From: Tricholoma matsutake
Lineage: Eukaryota > Basidiomycota > Agaricomycetes > Agaricales > Tricholomataceae
Length of the DNA stretch: 64,000 nt
Assembly (NCBI GenBank): GCA_026075535.2
Contig: AP026549.1
Coordinates: 4,588,001-4,652,000 of the forward strand
Direction of reading: 5' to 3'
Shown: positions 54,764 through 64,000 of the stretch, piece after piece
Position numbering within the stretch: position 1 is the first letter of the stretch
Layout: every line of letters begins with the position of its first letter
The notes under the pieces: generated by a model
Database searches by the model: none
Told to the model about the DNA's origin: nothing
The model's input: the letters and a program-made list of their open reading frames with translations, nothing else
Translations under genes and position numbers: made by a program

Positions 54764-56458
54764 ATGTTCTTGGATCTTCCTCTGGAGCTTTTACCAGTAA
54801 TACTATCCCATCTCCAAAAACCCCACCATCTTGCAACAGCCTGCCTCGTAAGCAAGAAGTTCCATCAATTTGCAGTAATCAAACTCTATGAGCGAGTATC
54901 AATTTATTCTTGGCAGAAAGAGGGCAAAGTGAAGGTCAATCGTATTCCTCATGCAAGAGCATGGCGGACATAACTTGCTGGCATTCAGGTCCTTCTATTG
55001 TTCTCTACACTCGCACAGTGCCATAACCTTGCGAGATACGTCCGCCGTCTCGGTCTGTTGTTACATAACACCTGTATGGTTTGAGCTAAGTCATGTACGC
55101 CGTTAGAAATTCGTGATTTTCCCAAGTCTGCCGCAGTAAAGGTGCTGGAAATAGCCTTGAAGGGTCTCATGAACTGTGTTAACCTGCGTGCTTGTACGTG
55201 GACGCGCGACGGCTCCCTCAATTCCGACATTCTACGAGCTTTGCAGACGTCAAGTTCATTGCAGGAGTTGGAAATCAACGGCCATGACGATGGAAACTAT
55301 GACCCCGATCTACTGAAAGGATTTACTGGCCTTAACCGCATATCCTTAATAATGCCTAGTGCGGCTGTTATAAACAGGCTCGCATCCTGGATAGAATTGA
55401 CTGGGGATACTCTTCAAACCCTGATGCTTATCTGCAAAGTCAGTCCCCTCTTGTTCACATCTCTATGTTTTCATTATATATCTCAAGTTTAGACATCACC
55501 CTTAGTGACCGACAGTATCTTGGAGTCCTTGGCTCCCAATCTTGTGAATCTTAAGCATCTTCACATCACAGGTTGCACCAGGGTCAGTCATCATGGCGTT
55601 TTGGCTGTTATCTTGAGCAATATCTCTGGGATTACCGCACTCGGCCTTGAAGGCATTTCAACGAAATTTGTCAGTATCTATTGCCTGAGACTTTGACAAC
55701 GACTGACATTCGATTAGGACATGGCCAAATTTAGTCACCGGTGTGCTGAAACTGCTGCCCTCGCTCGACTACAATCTATTTCTCTGACGGTGCACCAGCA
55801 ATTACCATTGGATATCTGGATGAATAATGTTTTAGACCTCTTATCTTTGGCGCCATTGGAAATCTTCCAGATATACTCCACTGGTGCTTTTTTTGAACCC
55901 CCTTCCACAAATCACTTTTGGTCTCAGCTGGTGACGATGCATGGGCATCGCCTCAAACGGTTTTCTGTGCACCGAATGCTCGTAAGCTTAGATGCCATTG
56001 ATGACATCTGTAGACGATGCACATCCCTTGAACAGCTATTTATTGTGATAGAGCCTGGATCCCTGGTACATCCCCTCGTGGGCTGCCATGTAACCTTGTT
56101 GACGCCTTTTCCCAGAATATGGTAGGAGCATGCCTTGCCCAATCCCGAACCTTGTGTTCGGTCCATATAAATCACCCACTTGAAGCCCAGTCAAATGCAG
56201 TTCCCGTTCTCTCCCCGAGGGATGCACTGTCCATTATCCGACAGTGTAGTTCAACGCTCACGCAATTCGGATGCAACGCGAGAGTGTGGCAGGTCGGTAA
56301 TTTGCGCAGATATCGTCATCCTAGGCCGTTCCTAACTTTGACTGAAGGTCGTTCGGACCATTGTTCCAGACGAAGATGGTATCCTCCATGCATGTCCTAG
56401 TCTTTCGCCATATGAAGGTCTGGACATTCCCGAGCCCTTTCTTGTCGTGCGGACATGA
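54764..56458 (+). CDS. F-box/leucine-rich-repeat protein
   Basis: Seven exons in phase: 54764-54928, 54989-55052, 55107-55438, 55493-55669, 55718-56065, 56116-56292, 56348-56458; 457 residues. The ATG at 54764 is chosen because it opens directly into the F-box (MFLDLPLELLPVILSHLQKP, HHLATACLVSKKFHQFAV). Irregular LRR-like segments follow (LVNLKHLHITGCTRVSHHGV, CTSLEQLFIVIEPGSLV). F-box proteins link substrates to Skp1-cullin ubiquitin ligases; the substrate cannot be inferred. Such genes are numerous and diverse in Agaricomycetes. It is divergent from Spt5 (about 85 bp between start codons), so the two share a compact promoter. Confidence 0.88.
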
Positions 56459-56574
56459 CTGGTTCGAAGAAGTATTGTTCTGGAACATCAAGAAGCAAAG
56501 CTGGTTGGTTTATGTTAGAACTACGATTACACGGATATTTTTACTTGTTTTGGTCCATATAGCCTTATCATCAG

Positions 56575-57508
56575 TCAAAAAGGAGTACCTGGGGGAAATA
56601 CCATGGGGTTCTGAACTTCAAAGCGCTTTTCGACTCCACAAAGTAACTCGACCAAAGTAAGCGCAAAGGGAAAACCCGTTCCTTTAAAAAGACCAAAGAT
56701 CCAAGCGTGTAGATTATCTGTTGTCGGACAGGAACTTTGATTGACTCACCAGGCCCACGGCTAGAAATATCGGTGTCACCGAAGTACACGATAAGTACTT
56801 CAGGCCTCTCACCTTGTGATCAGATGCCCAGAAATCACAACCATATCCTCGGAATAATCGAAATCTGTCAAAGCGAACATCGTTTAGAGAGCAGATTGGT
56901 GTACCTCGTGATCAACGCACCCTTTTCCAGCAGGGATTTGACGCTCGGGTGAGACGTAAGAGGTTGTTTGGGGAGTTGCGCTGACAGCGCACTGAGACTT
57001 CCTGTCTTATGCGGTCAAAGAACAATTGGTAATTACTAAACGGAATTGTACGTACCAGCGCATATCATCCCAACGAATTTGTCGTGTTTGAGATATTGCT
57101 GTATAAGTTCTTGGACAGCCGTGTTCTTCGATATGGTATCTGCTCCTTTTGCACCTCCTGGAATCACGAAGAGGTCGTATTTATCCTGCATGTGACATCA
57201 GCAGTCAAACCATTGGCACATTTGATGATATGGGCGAACAGGGCCACAGCCGGCAGGTTCGAAGTACGAGTCGGGCATAATATTAACACCTCTGGAGCAC
57301 TTGGCAAATGGGGGACTTGTCCTTCCGGACCCCGTAGGTTGTTCTGGGACATAGGCTGAAGTCGTCTCTATCCCCGCTCGAACGAGCGTGTCGTAAGTGA
57401 TTGTGCTGTGTAAATAATTAAAAATTCCTCAATCTGGAGGGATGTCTCCCTGACTCACAATTCCATTTCTTCGGTTCCATCCGCGATGAGAATCAACGCA
57501 GAAGGCAT
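56575..57508 (-). CDS. DJ-1/PfpI family protein (PARK7-like)
   Basis: Seven exons: complement of 57459-57508, 57240-57405, 57056-57185, 56921-57001, 56813-56864, 56750-56760, 56575-56681; 198 residues, the usual DJ-1 length. Motifs: start MPSALILIADGTEEMEF, KYDLFVIPGGAKGADTISKN, the nucleophile elbow FVGMICAG with the reactive Cys, SAQLPKQPLTSHPSVKSLLE, and SRGPGTGFPFALTLVELLCG near the C-terminus. The sixth exon is only 11 nt (Ser-Arg-Gly-Pro-Gly junction) but is required to keep the conserved SRGPG. The second intron uses a weak donor, GTTCGC. Family members act in oxidative-stress protection and glyoxal-related chemistry. It is convergent with the F-box gene. Confidence 0.92.
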
Positions 57509-59973
57509 TTTGGAAATTTGGCAAAATCAACGACTTCAAGACTGTCAAGCGTGTTTTGATTACTGCTGATCGATAAGATAAGATCTTACGTCACTGCTAC
57601 TTGCTCACTGGCATCTAACAAAGGTTTCCAAGATGCGCAAGATACAAGTCCACTTTAATTCCTTTAATTCGTGGGAGTCAAGCTGGGAGGGACATCATGG
57701 TATGGATCTTGAAGCACTGTCAATTTGAGTACATTGCCACGTACTCCTTCTACGCAGCATGCAGATGACCATCAACAAAGAGGATGACCACAGCTTTACT
57801 AAGGCAGAACTACTGACATGTACGCTCCCAGGATCAGAACCAGATCTACAGGTGGGGTATGAACGACCAAAGATCAAGTGTTCTGGAGTAGGTGCCGCTT
57901 CTAAGAAGTTAACCGTTATCGATCTATCGATATCAGCTGAGAGTTTACTCTCTACAGCTTTTCTGATAACGGCCTTTGACCGGCAGATAGTCGTATTTTT
58001 TCCCGCTGCACACATGTGGGACCTTTGAGGGCGAGAAAAATCCGAAGCTGTCGGGTAAACAGCCTCAGTCATTGTCGGATAATATTGCCGCGCTCCGAGA
58101 AACGAACGCAGTGTTTTTCTGGCACGAATTACCGGTCAGAGTCATACGGCTCACATTGGCCTGAAGTACCAGAGTAAGAAAAATCAGCTGACAAAAGAGA
58201 GGCACATATTTCATGCTGTCCTTATTGGAATTATATTATGCGCATATCGCCGATGAATGGGGGGAATACAGATCGAAAGCATCTAATTGTGACGCTATCT
58301 CCGCGTGGAGATTTGGCCCGACAGTAGGGTGGTGCATGTATAAGGCTGTATAGGCCGCGTCATTTTAAAGGGGGCGCCTAAGTGTGTGCAACTCTCAGGA
58401 CCTGAAGGCAGTTCAATCATATGCGACCACTTGGTTGTGGAGCCGATATCATGCCATGGCGGGCAATGAGTCGACCATGCAGAGCGGGATAATTCTAGAA
58501 TGATGAAAAATGAATAAAAGTAGGTCGTCCACGCTAATCTGGAATGGCCGCATGACGTGAATGCATGACATAAATCAGATGGCGAAGGTGAACGAGTTAT
58601 TTTGTCGTTGGTGGGCGTCTGAAGGCACCACAAACTATCCGTGTGATACAAAGAACCTCGGAACGAGGCGTTGGTGGGTCCTCGGTTGACGGCAAGATCA
58701 GGCTGGCGGATAGGACAGTTATCGGTGTTAAAATAGCCAAAAAGCTCTTGGGAGTCAGACAGAAGGAAGAATGCTGGCCGTGTGTTGACATTTGCATTGA
58801 ATTGAACAAGTCGACCTAAAGGGAATGGTGCAAGTTACGGGCGGAGAGGCCCGACAATACATTGTCGTGATCAACTTCTCTCGCCAAAATCTTCCCTGGG
58901 GAGGGGGCCGGTTTCCCACGACCTGTCAAAATGACGAAGAATAAGTCATCGAGAGACACCATATTGTCTGAGGACGCCACAGATGGCTAGGGGGAGACGC
59001 AGCAAGCAATGATGCCGAGTGTTTCCACTTGTCGACAACAGATGTGTCAAGGGAACACCAACGCGGTGCCATGTCCGGAGCGCATGGAGGATCATATGGT
59101 CTGACCGAATAGATAATAAGGTGATACTTAGAGGCGGTGGAATGCTGAAGCACTCGGATAGTAAGTATGTAGAGGAAACATTCTTGGTACTCATTTTTAG
59201 TTGCCGAATAGGGGGATTCAATCAATATTACCGAGTTCTTCACTGCCTCCCTCCATTGCATCATATATCGGCGCAGGATCGTTTTAACCTGTTTCCTAGA
59301 AATGCAGGGGATCAGCACAATGACATACTTAATCGGATATGGCACCGCAGAAACTTTTGTATTGAGTCAGTCATATGGGAGAAAGGGAGTAAAGTAAAGG
59401 ACAAGCGACGGGTCGTTTCAAATGTACCGAGAACAAGGGCTTGTTGTGATCGACTAATATCTAAACCAAAGGAACCTTGGTAGATAAAGGGATGTCCTCG
59501 CAAGGAATAAGGGAATGGCTCAGAACGAAATGGCTGGATCGGGAAGGTCACATGGCTACATATGGATGTAGGATGGGAAAGACGATCGCGAAAGAAGGAA
59601 ATCATCGGAATGTGTCAGTTTTGAGCTAGTCACTCTTGGAGCGTGTTAGTAGGGGTTGTAAATTAGTTGTGTTGTTTTCTGAAATACAAGACTCGTAAGT
59701 AGATTTAGCACAAGGCGTCGTGAGGGATGAAAATAACAAGCATCTTGCAGGGTCCTGAAGCAGCCTAGGCCTGTTTTGGGCTAAAGTAAGGGGTTGAAGG
59801 ACATTCCGGATACAAGGCAAGGCCAGAAAAGGAAGTGCTACAAACGAAAGGCTAAAAGAGGAAACGAGTTACGATCTCGATCACAAGTCAATCATCAACC
59901 ATGGTGAAAAGTATATAACCATCATGTCTTTTCACTCCTTTACATACATACCTCCCCTTGCAAATCTCAAAAT
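57509..59973. other. Intergenic, no gene I can support
   Basis: Several 60-150 codon open frames exist on both strands (for example complement 57695-58072, complement 58926-59345, plus 59019-59483). None shows a domain, a coherent exon chain or a codon pattern like the neighbours. An unrecognised lineage-specific or non-coding gene cannot be excluded. The last 100 bp contain short CT-rich tracts (CTTTTCACTCCTTTAC) before the next start codon, typical of fungal core promoters. Confidence 0.5.
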
Positions 59974-60897
59974 ATGTTTCAAGTAGCGTCTCACCCTACC
60001 TCCTTCAATAGATACGGTCATGGTCACCACCTCAATCCTATCCCACACCGCTCTGTATCTCCCAGCGTACAGCTTCCGCGCAGACTTGATCGTCCACGGT
60101 TTTCTGACGTGTCCCGAGATGCTATCATAGCTGCTGCCCCAGAGCTTGCAGAAATACCTGCAGAATACATTCGGAGAGGTCTACTCTCCGACGCTAACAA
60201 GTACGTTGGGTCTGCATTCTAAGGCACCATAACTTTGACTAACATTCTACTGCTTAGAATGCTCGCAGGGATTTCTTCCCTCGCTCCATCTCACCTTCCG
60301 AGCTCTTTGCCTAAATCTCATCTCCCCCCTGCACTCGACATTCCTCTGCGCACCTCCCCAACACAACCTAGCTATCCTACTCATGTTCTCGCTGTTTCGT
60401 CATCCAAATCCCCCAATGATCAAGCCATGATATTCCCAGTGCATGCACTAGTCTTGGCATCACACTGTGCACTTCTTCCTCGACTCCCACCGTCGCAGCA
60501 GGAGCCCCACTCACCGAGCCTTCATCTATCCGTGTTACCCCTTTCACTTCCTTCCCCTGCCGCATTTTCCGTTCTCCACTCTTACATGTACAACCACAGA
60601 CTAGAAGCAGTGCTTAAAGCACTTTTTCCCGTCCCATCTGGATTCTTACAATCAGTCTCCCACCAGGCTGTGCATGCTGCTTTAGGCTCTGGCAGTACCC
60701 TCCATCAGCTGTCTGTCTATCTCTGCTCCTCTGCATCATCGAATCTCCGCACTCTTACCACACATGCTGTGCATGTGAAGGACTTGTGGCAGACCATGGC
60801 AGCACTTGGCCTTTACGACCCCGAGCTATGGGATACCATTGATCTCGCCTGGGAAATTGTCCTCGGCGCGCTTAACTTGGCCGCGGCGGCCAAATAA
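59974..60897 (+). CDS. Clp1-like basidiomycete protein
   Basis: Two exons, 59974-60200 and 60258-60897 (intron GTACGT...CTTAG, phase kept), 288 residues. The N-terminal part is SRDAIIAAAPELAEIPAEYI. The central part is IFPVHALVLASHCALLPRLP then LSVLPLSLPSPAAFSVLHSY, with a BTB-like flavour. The C-terminal part is VKDLWQTMAALGLYDPELWD. It resembles, from memory, the Clp1 (clampless1) family of basidiomycetes, which acts in mating-type-controlled clamp formation in Coprinopsis and Ustilago. I hold that name with moderate confidence. The gene structure itself is secure. No nuclear localisation or DNA-binding motif is obvious. Confidence 0.7.
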
Positions 60898-61418
60898 GGC
60901 CTGCATCCGCGCCTTTAGCGCTCAAGAATACCGAACGCTTGAATGATACCCCCCCCCCAACACACATTTGGCCCTTGTTTCGCACAACCGTTACCCATCG
61001 CGCATCTGGACGCGAACATACTGTATCATATCCCTGCATTGAAAACACTGTATCGATGGAATATACACTTCGGTTTCTTGTTCACACCAGTATTAACATC
61101 ATCCTTAATCATTCTTTTGGCTTCACGGATGTTTATCTTATACTTAGAGATTGGTTCCTGGTTAATTAGATCAACCCAATGTAGCAATTTAACCTTCTCG
61201 CCCACGATGTTATGCATTTTACTTGACATGCAGTATGGCCCTCTCGTCAACTGTAACCTGTTTTCACTGCATCAGTAACGTTGAACGTCTTGCACGGTTT
61301 AAAGTTCACGGGCATTGCATTACGTAGCCTTCTGAGAGTTCTCGAAGATCCGATCGTTGATTGACGCGACGCGTCTAGTCACATGATCAGTACTGTTTCC
61401 TTCACTCTTTTGCAAAAC
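60898..61418. other. Intergenic
   Basis: Contains a run of nine C bases (60950-60958). Open frames across it lack features. No gene is called. Confidence 0.5.
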
Positions 61419-62400
61419 ATGTCATCCACGGATCACATATCCTTCACCACTTTCGTACACCCTGATGCCGAAGCAGACTTTGATAGCATCGCGCCTACCC
61501 GTAAAGAACTGAAGAAAAATATAGCTCAGAGCAAAGATGCACGGAGGTGTGCAACGGGAGTAATGGTTTGAAAGTTTGCGCTGGGGTAAGTCGAGATGCT
61601 GAAATTACTGTCGATTTTCATGCAGTAAACGTATAACTTTTAGTGCAAGCTTAATCGCTATTGCTCTCGAAAAGTCGGTCAAATCGCGTCATCTTTATTC
61701 TATGTATCATCTGATTCCCTTACAGTACCAGGTTTCCGATTGGTACACAAATTGATTATCCGTCTCATCAGTTTGACGTTTCAACTTTCCTAGGCCGGAT
61801 CATAAGAAAGCCTGCAAGGTACAGCGCAAATCTGACGCCGATGCGGACGAGGACAATGCGCATCCGGAACTTGCGATAAAGCTAGCTCAACGCGTTCCAA
61901 GCGTTGACTACTTGATGCATCTATTCCAATTATATGCTGTCCTCTCAATGGACCTCCTCGAGAATCCGTCAAATGTCTCCACCAGCATGCTACAGGTGAC
62001 CGTCTCCACTATGCAGGCAGACACTATGGGATATCTCAAGGCGATGATGAGTGGGCAAGATACGTCGAAGTTCCAAATTATGCTTCATATACCGAAGATC
62101 GAAGTCGTTCCTCTTTCCTTGACGCCAGCCATGCAGCGTGAGCTGGATGAGAGTCGGGGAAAGCGACCATCCGCTACCGTCGTGCCTATTATGTTCACCA
62201 ACAAAACGAACGTCTTCTTTCATCCCACGGTTCTGCTGCCTCCAGCCTTAGCAGACGCTCGTGATAAACCCACAATCCAGGTCAAATCCAATTTCAGTGA
62301 TATCACAGAATTACCACTCGACACAACCAATCTCAGAGAGTCAGTCCCAATATACTGCAACTGCCTCGGGATATCTAATTATCTCTCCGTAGCTCCATGA
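61419..62400 (+). CDS. MYND-type zinc-finger protein
   Basis: The 3' exons are clear: one ending at 61585 (CTEVCNGSNGLKVCAG), then 61644-61673 (CKLNRYCSRK), 61726-61742 (YQVSDW), and 61794-62400 (PDHKKACKVQRKSDADADED to the stop), all in phase. Together they form a MYND finger, C-x3-C...C-x2-C...YC...H-x3-C, in which one expected Cys is Tyr (RK-Y-QVSDW). The first exon is uncertain: MSSTDHISFTTF (61419) may splice from about 61455 to about 61532, or the frame through HPDAEADFDSIAPTRKELKK may be coding. The C-terminal 190 residues are typical of the many small agaricomycete MYND proteins. The role is probably protein-protein interaction. Confidence 0.75.
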
Positions 62401-64000
62401 TTTCATTTATTCGTATGGATAAGAAAAACCAGATGAAGTTGCGAGCAGTATGTTCATTGTTATCTAACGTTAATGAGGACTTACAATTCTGGTTAGATTC
62501 CGAAGTAAAATTGATAGGTTAGGCCACTACTGAGGTTCCAAAAGAACGTGAAATATTCTTACGGTTATACGACCTTATTATTAATGCATTAAAAGTACAG
62601 TTGTTACATATCTGCTATGTAGAAGTTTCGTGGAACAATGATATATGCTCCGTGAAACTTCCGACACGCAGGTTCCACAGTGCTCCGCAAGGAATCACGC
62701 TATGATCACTGTCATAACGTAGGCGACACAAGGATTGATCCATCGAAAGCCTGAAACATTAGATTCCCAAACTGATACTGATTGATTCTCCTTGTCTCCA
62801 TGCTTGTTCTATCACAGTTTGGCCTTAATAAACTTGTATATCGAATACGACTCCTGTAATTCGATCTTCATCTTCCATCCATCGGATTCTGTAGCGAGGC
62901 AAGTCCACAGCTCTCCCAGGAACGTTGGAGACTCCTAGAGAGGTATTCCAATCCGCGATAGAGATAATACTCAGTAGAGCAATAGGGGATACAGAAAGCT
63001 TTCTCATCCCATAATGAGCACCAACTCCTCATGAAATACCTGCAGGCCATCAACTCATATTTCTTCACCCAATTGATCAAAGCATTTGGAACGGAAATAA
63101 GTAGGGCACGTCCGGGACAGAACGGTTGCAATAGACTGCATAAACAACAGTGGGTGACTTTCCGTAAAGGATTTAGAAAAATTTAGAAGAGTTGATAGGA
63201 CAACGGGCTGAGTTCGAACACATTTGGAATCAGTCTTTGTAGATATTTCTAAACCGTAAGCAAACTAAGTACCGAATTTATTAGATGCTGATGGAGGGAG
63301 CCGGAACGGGACGGGATCATGTGTATTCCCAAAACGGGTCTCTGGAATGCAAAAGATAGAGATCCTATCACACCGATCTCATTTAGCGAGGTAGAAATTG
63401 TTTATAGGTAACTACAGAGGGGTCCTGAGGCCTCTGTAGATCATGCAATCTACAGAGGTTGGTTTTCAGGAACTGAAATGAAATTCGTCCCAATTTGGCT
63501 TCGGCATGGCGGCTGATGGAAGTTTAGAGCGTCGAAACCTCTCTAGATTTTTCTAGATCCTTACGGGAAGTCACCCAGTATTACGATGAGATCGCGTTGA
63601 AAAATTATTGCGCCGACGAATTCGATATCGGTAAGGTCTACTTTGTATAGGCCATCGGCGTCGAATATTTGGATCTGGAGTTATACTTCCGGCAAAAATC
63701 AAAAGTACGAGCACAACAACTAGCCAAACAACTAGCCAAAGGCTTTTTACCTGATAGGACCTCCACACTCGTCGGCTGCTACGGATCACAATTAAATCCA
63801 GCTTTGCAAGGAAACGAGCAAATGCTGTGTCCGTCCGGATCCGGCAATGCGGCAATTGCCTGTGGTGAGGTTCCATCACCCGGATCACGGCTTACCCAAC
63901 CTGGCAACTTTCCTGCCGGTGGGTCATGAGTTGCAATCTGCTGACTGGGGCAATAGGCCAGCGTGTCATGTGCACCATTTACTCCCACTGTTTAGCTTAG
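62401..64000. other. Intergenic, no gene I can support
   Basis: Short minus-strand frames (complement 62825-63007, 62868-63131, 63571-63888, the last with a hydrophobic stretch SLWLVVWLVVVLVLLIFAG) are not backed by motifs or splice structure. Inverted repeats: GAAGTTTCGTGGA (62625) with TCCGTGAAACTTC (62648), and the block CTACAGAGG...CCTCTGTAG...CTACAGAGG at 63412-63459. Confidence 0.45.

Noticed and set aside
57695..59605. Several 90-150 codon ORFs between the DJ-1 and Clp1-like genes
   Set aside because: Overlapping frames on opposite strands, no domains, no coherent introns.

Overview
The window looks like nuclear DNA of a basidiomycete fungus, most likely an Agaricomycete. Host genes are split by many short GT-AG introns (about 45-75 nt). 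The mobile elements (Ty3/gypsy chromoviruses, Ty1/copia, PIF/Harbinger, hAT, KDZ with TET/JBP, PIF1-helicase remnants, a tyrosine recombinase) are those typical of mushroom-forming fungi. The species cannot be named from sequence alone.

Layout. (1) 1-8633: a decayed gypsy element on the minus strand (RT, protease, zinc knuckle, gag, probable 5' LTR). It is interrupted by a 3.4 kb terminal-inverted-repeat element (2569-5956) and a 1.2 kb hAT-like element (6509-7723), each with a target duplication. (2) 8650-11400: remnants of a PIF1-like helicase with a peptidase-like tail, a dispersed non-coding repeat, and a plus-strand chromodomain scrap. (3) 11430-12037 plus 40062-43881: a second minus-strand gypsy element whose integrase is split by a 28,024-bp giant element (12038-40061). 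That element has terminal inverted repeats of about 0.2 kb and a 7-bp target duplication, ATGCAAC. It carries a KDZ transposase, a TET/JBP-type 2OG-Fe(II) dioxygenase, a gene with a Zn2Cys6-like cysteine motif and three unrecognised genes. It also holds large arrays of a 13-bp minisatellite that flips orientation. It was itself invaded by a young copia element (12140-17896, inside its left inverted repeat) and by a PIF/Harbinger element (28009-31074). (4) 44839-47202: a gag-like ORF followed by a tyrosine recombinase. (5) 47.4-64 kb: CpG-rich host territory with a P450, Spt5, an F-box/LRR protein, a DJ-1 family protein, a Clp1-like protein and a MYND-finger protein.

Two themes connect the parts. 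The nesting gives a relative chronology: gypsy, then giant KDZ/TET element, then copia and Harbinger. The mobile-element genes are mostly broken in one way: sixteen premature TGA stops lie where an Arg CGA codon is the one-step ancestor, and several catalytic residues are lost by changes that fit CpG to TpG/CpA. This is the expected scar of 5-methylcytosine deamination, in a locus whose giant element carried its own TET/JBP-type enzyme gene.
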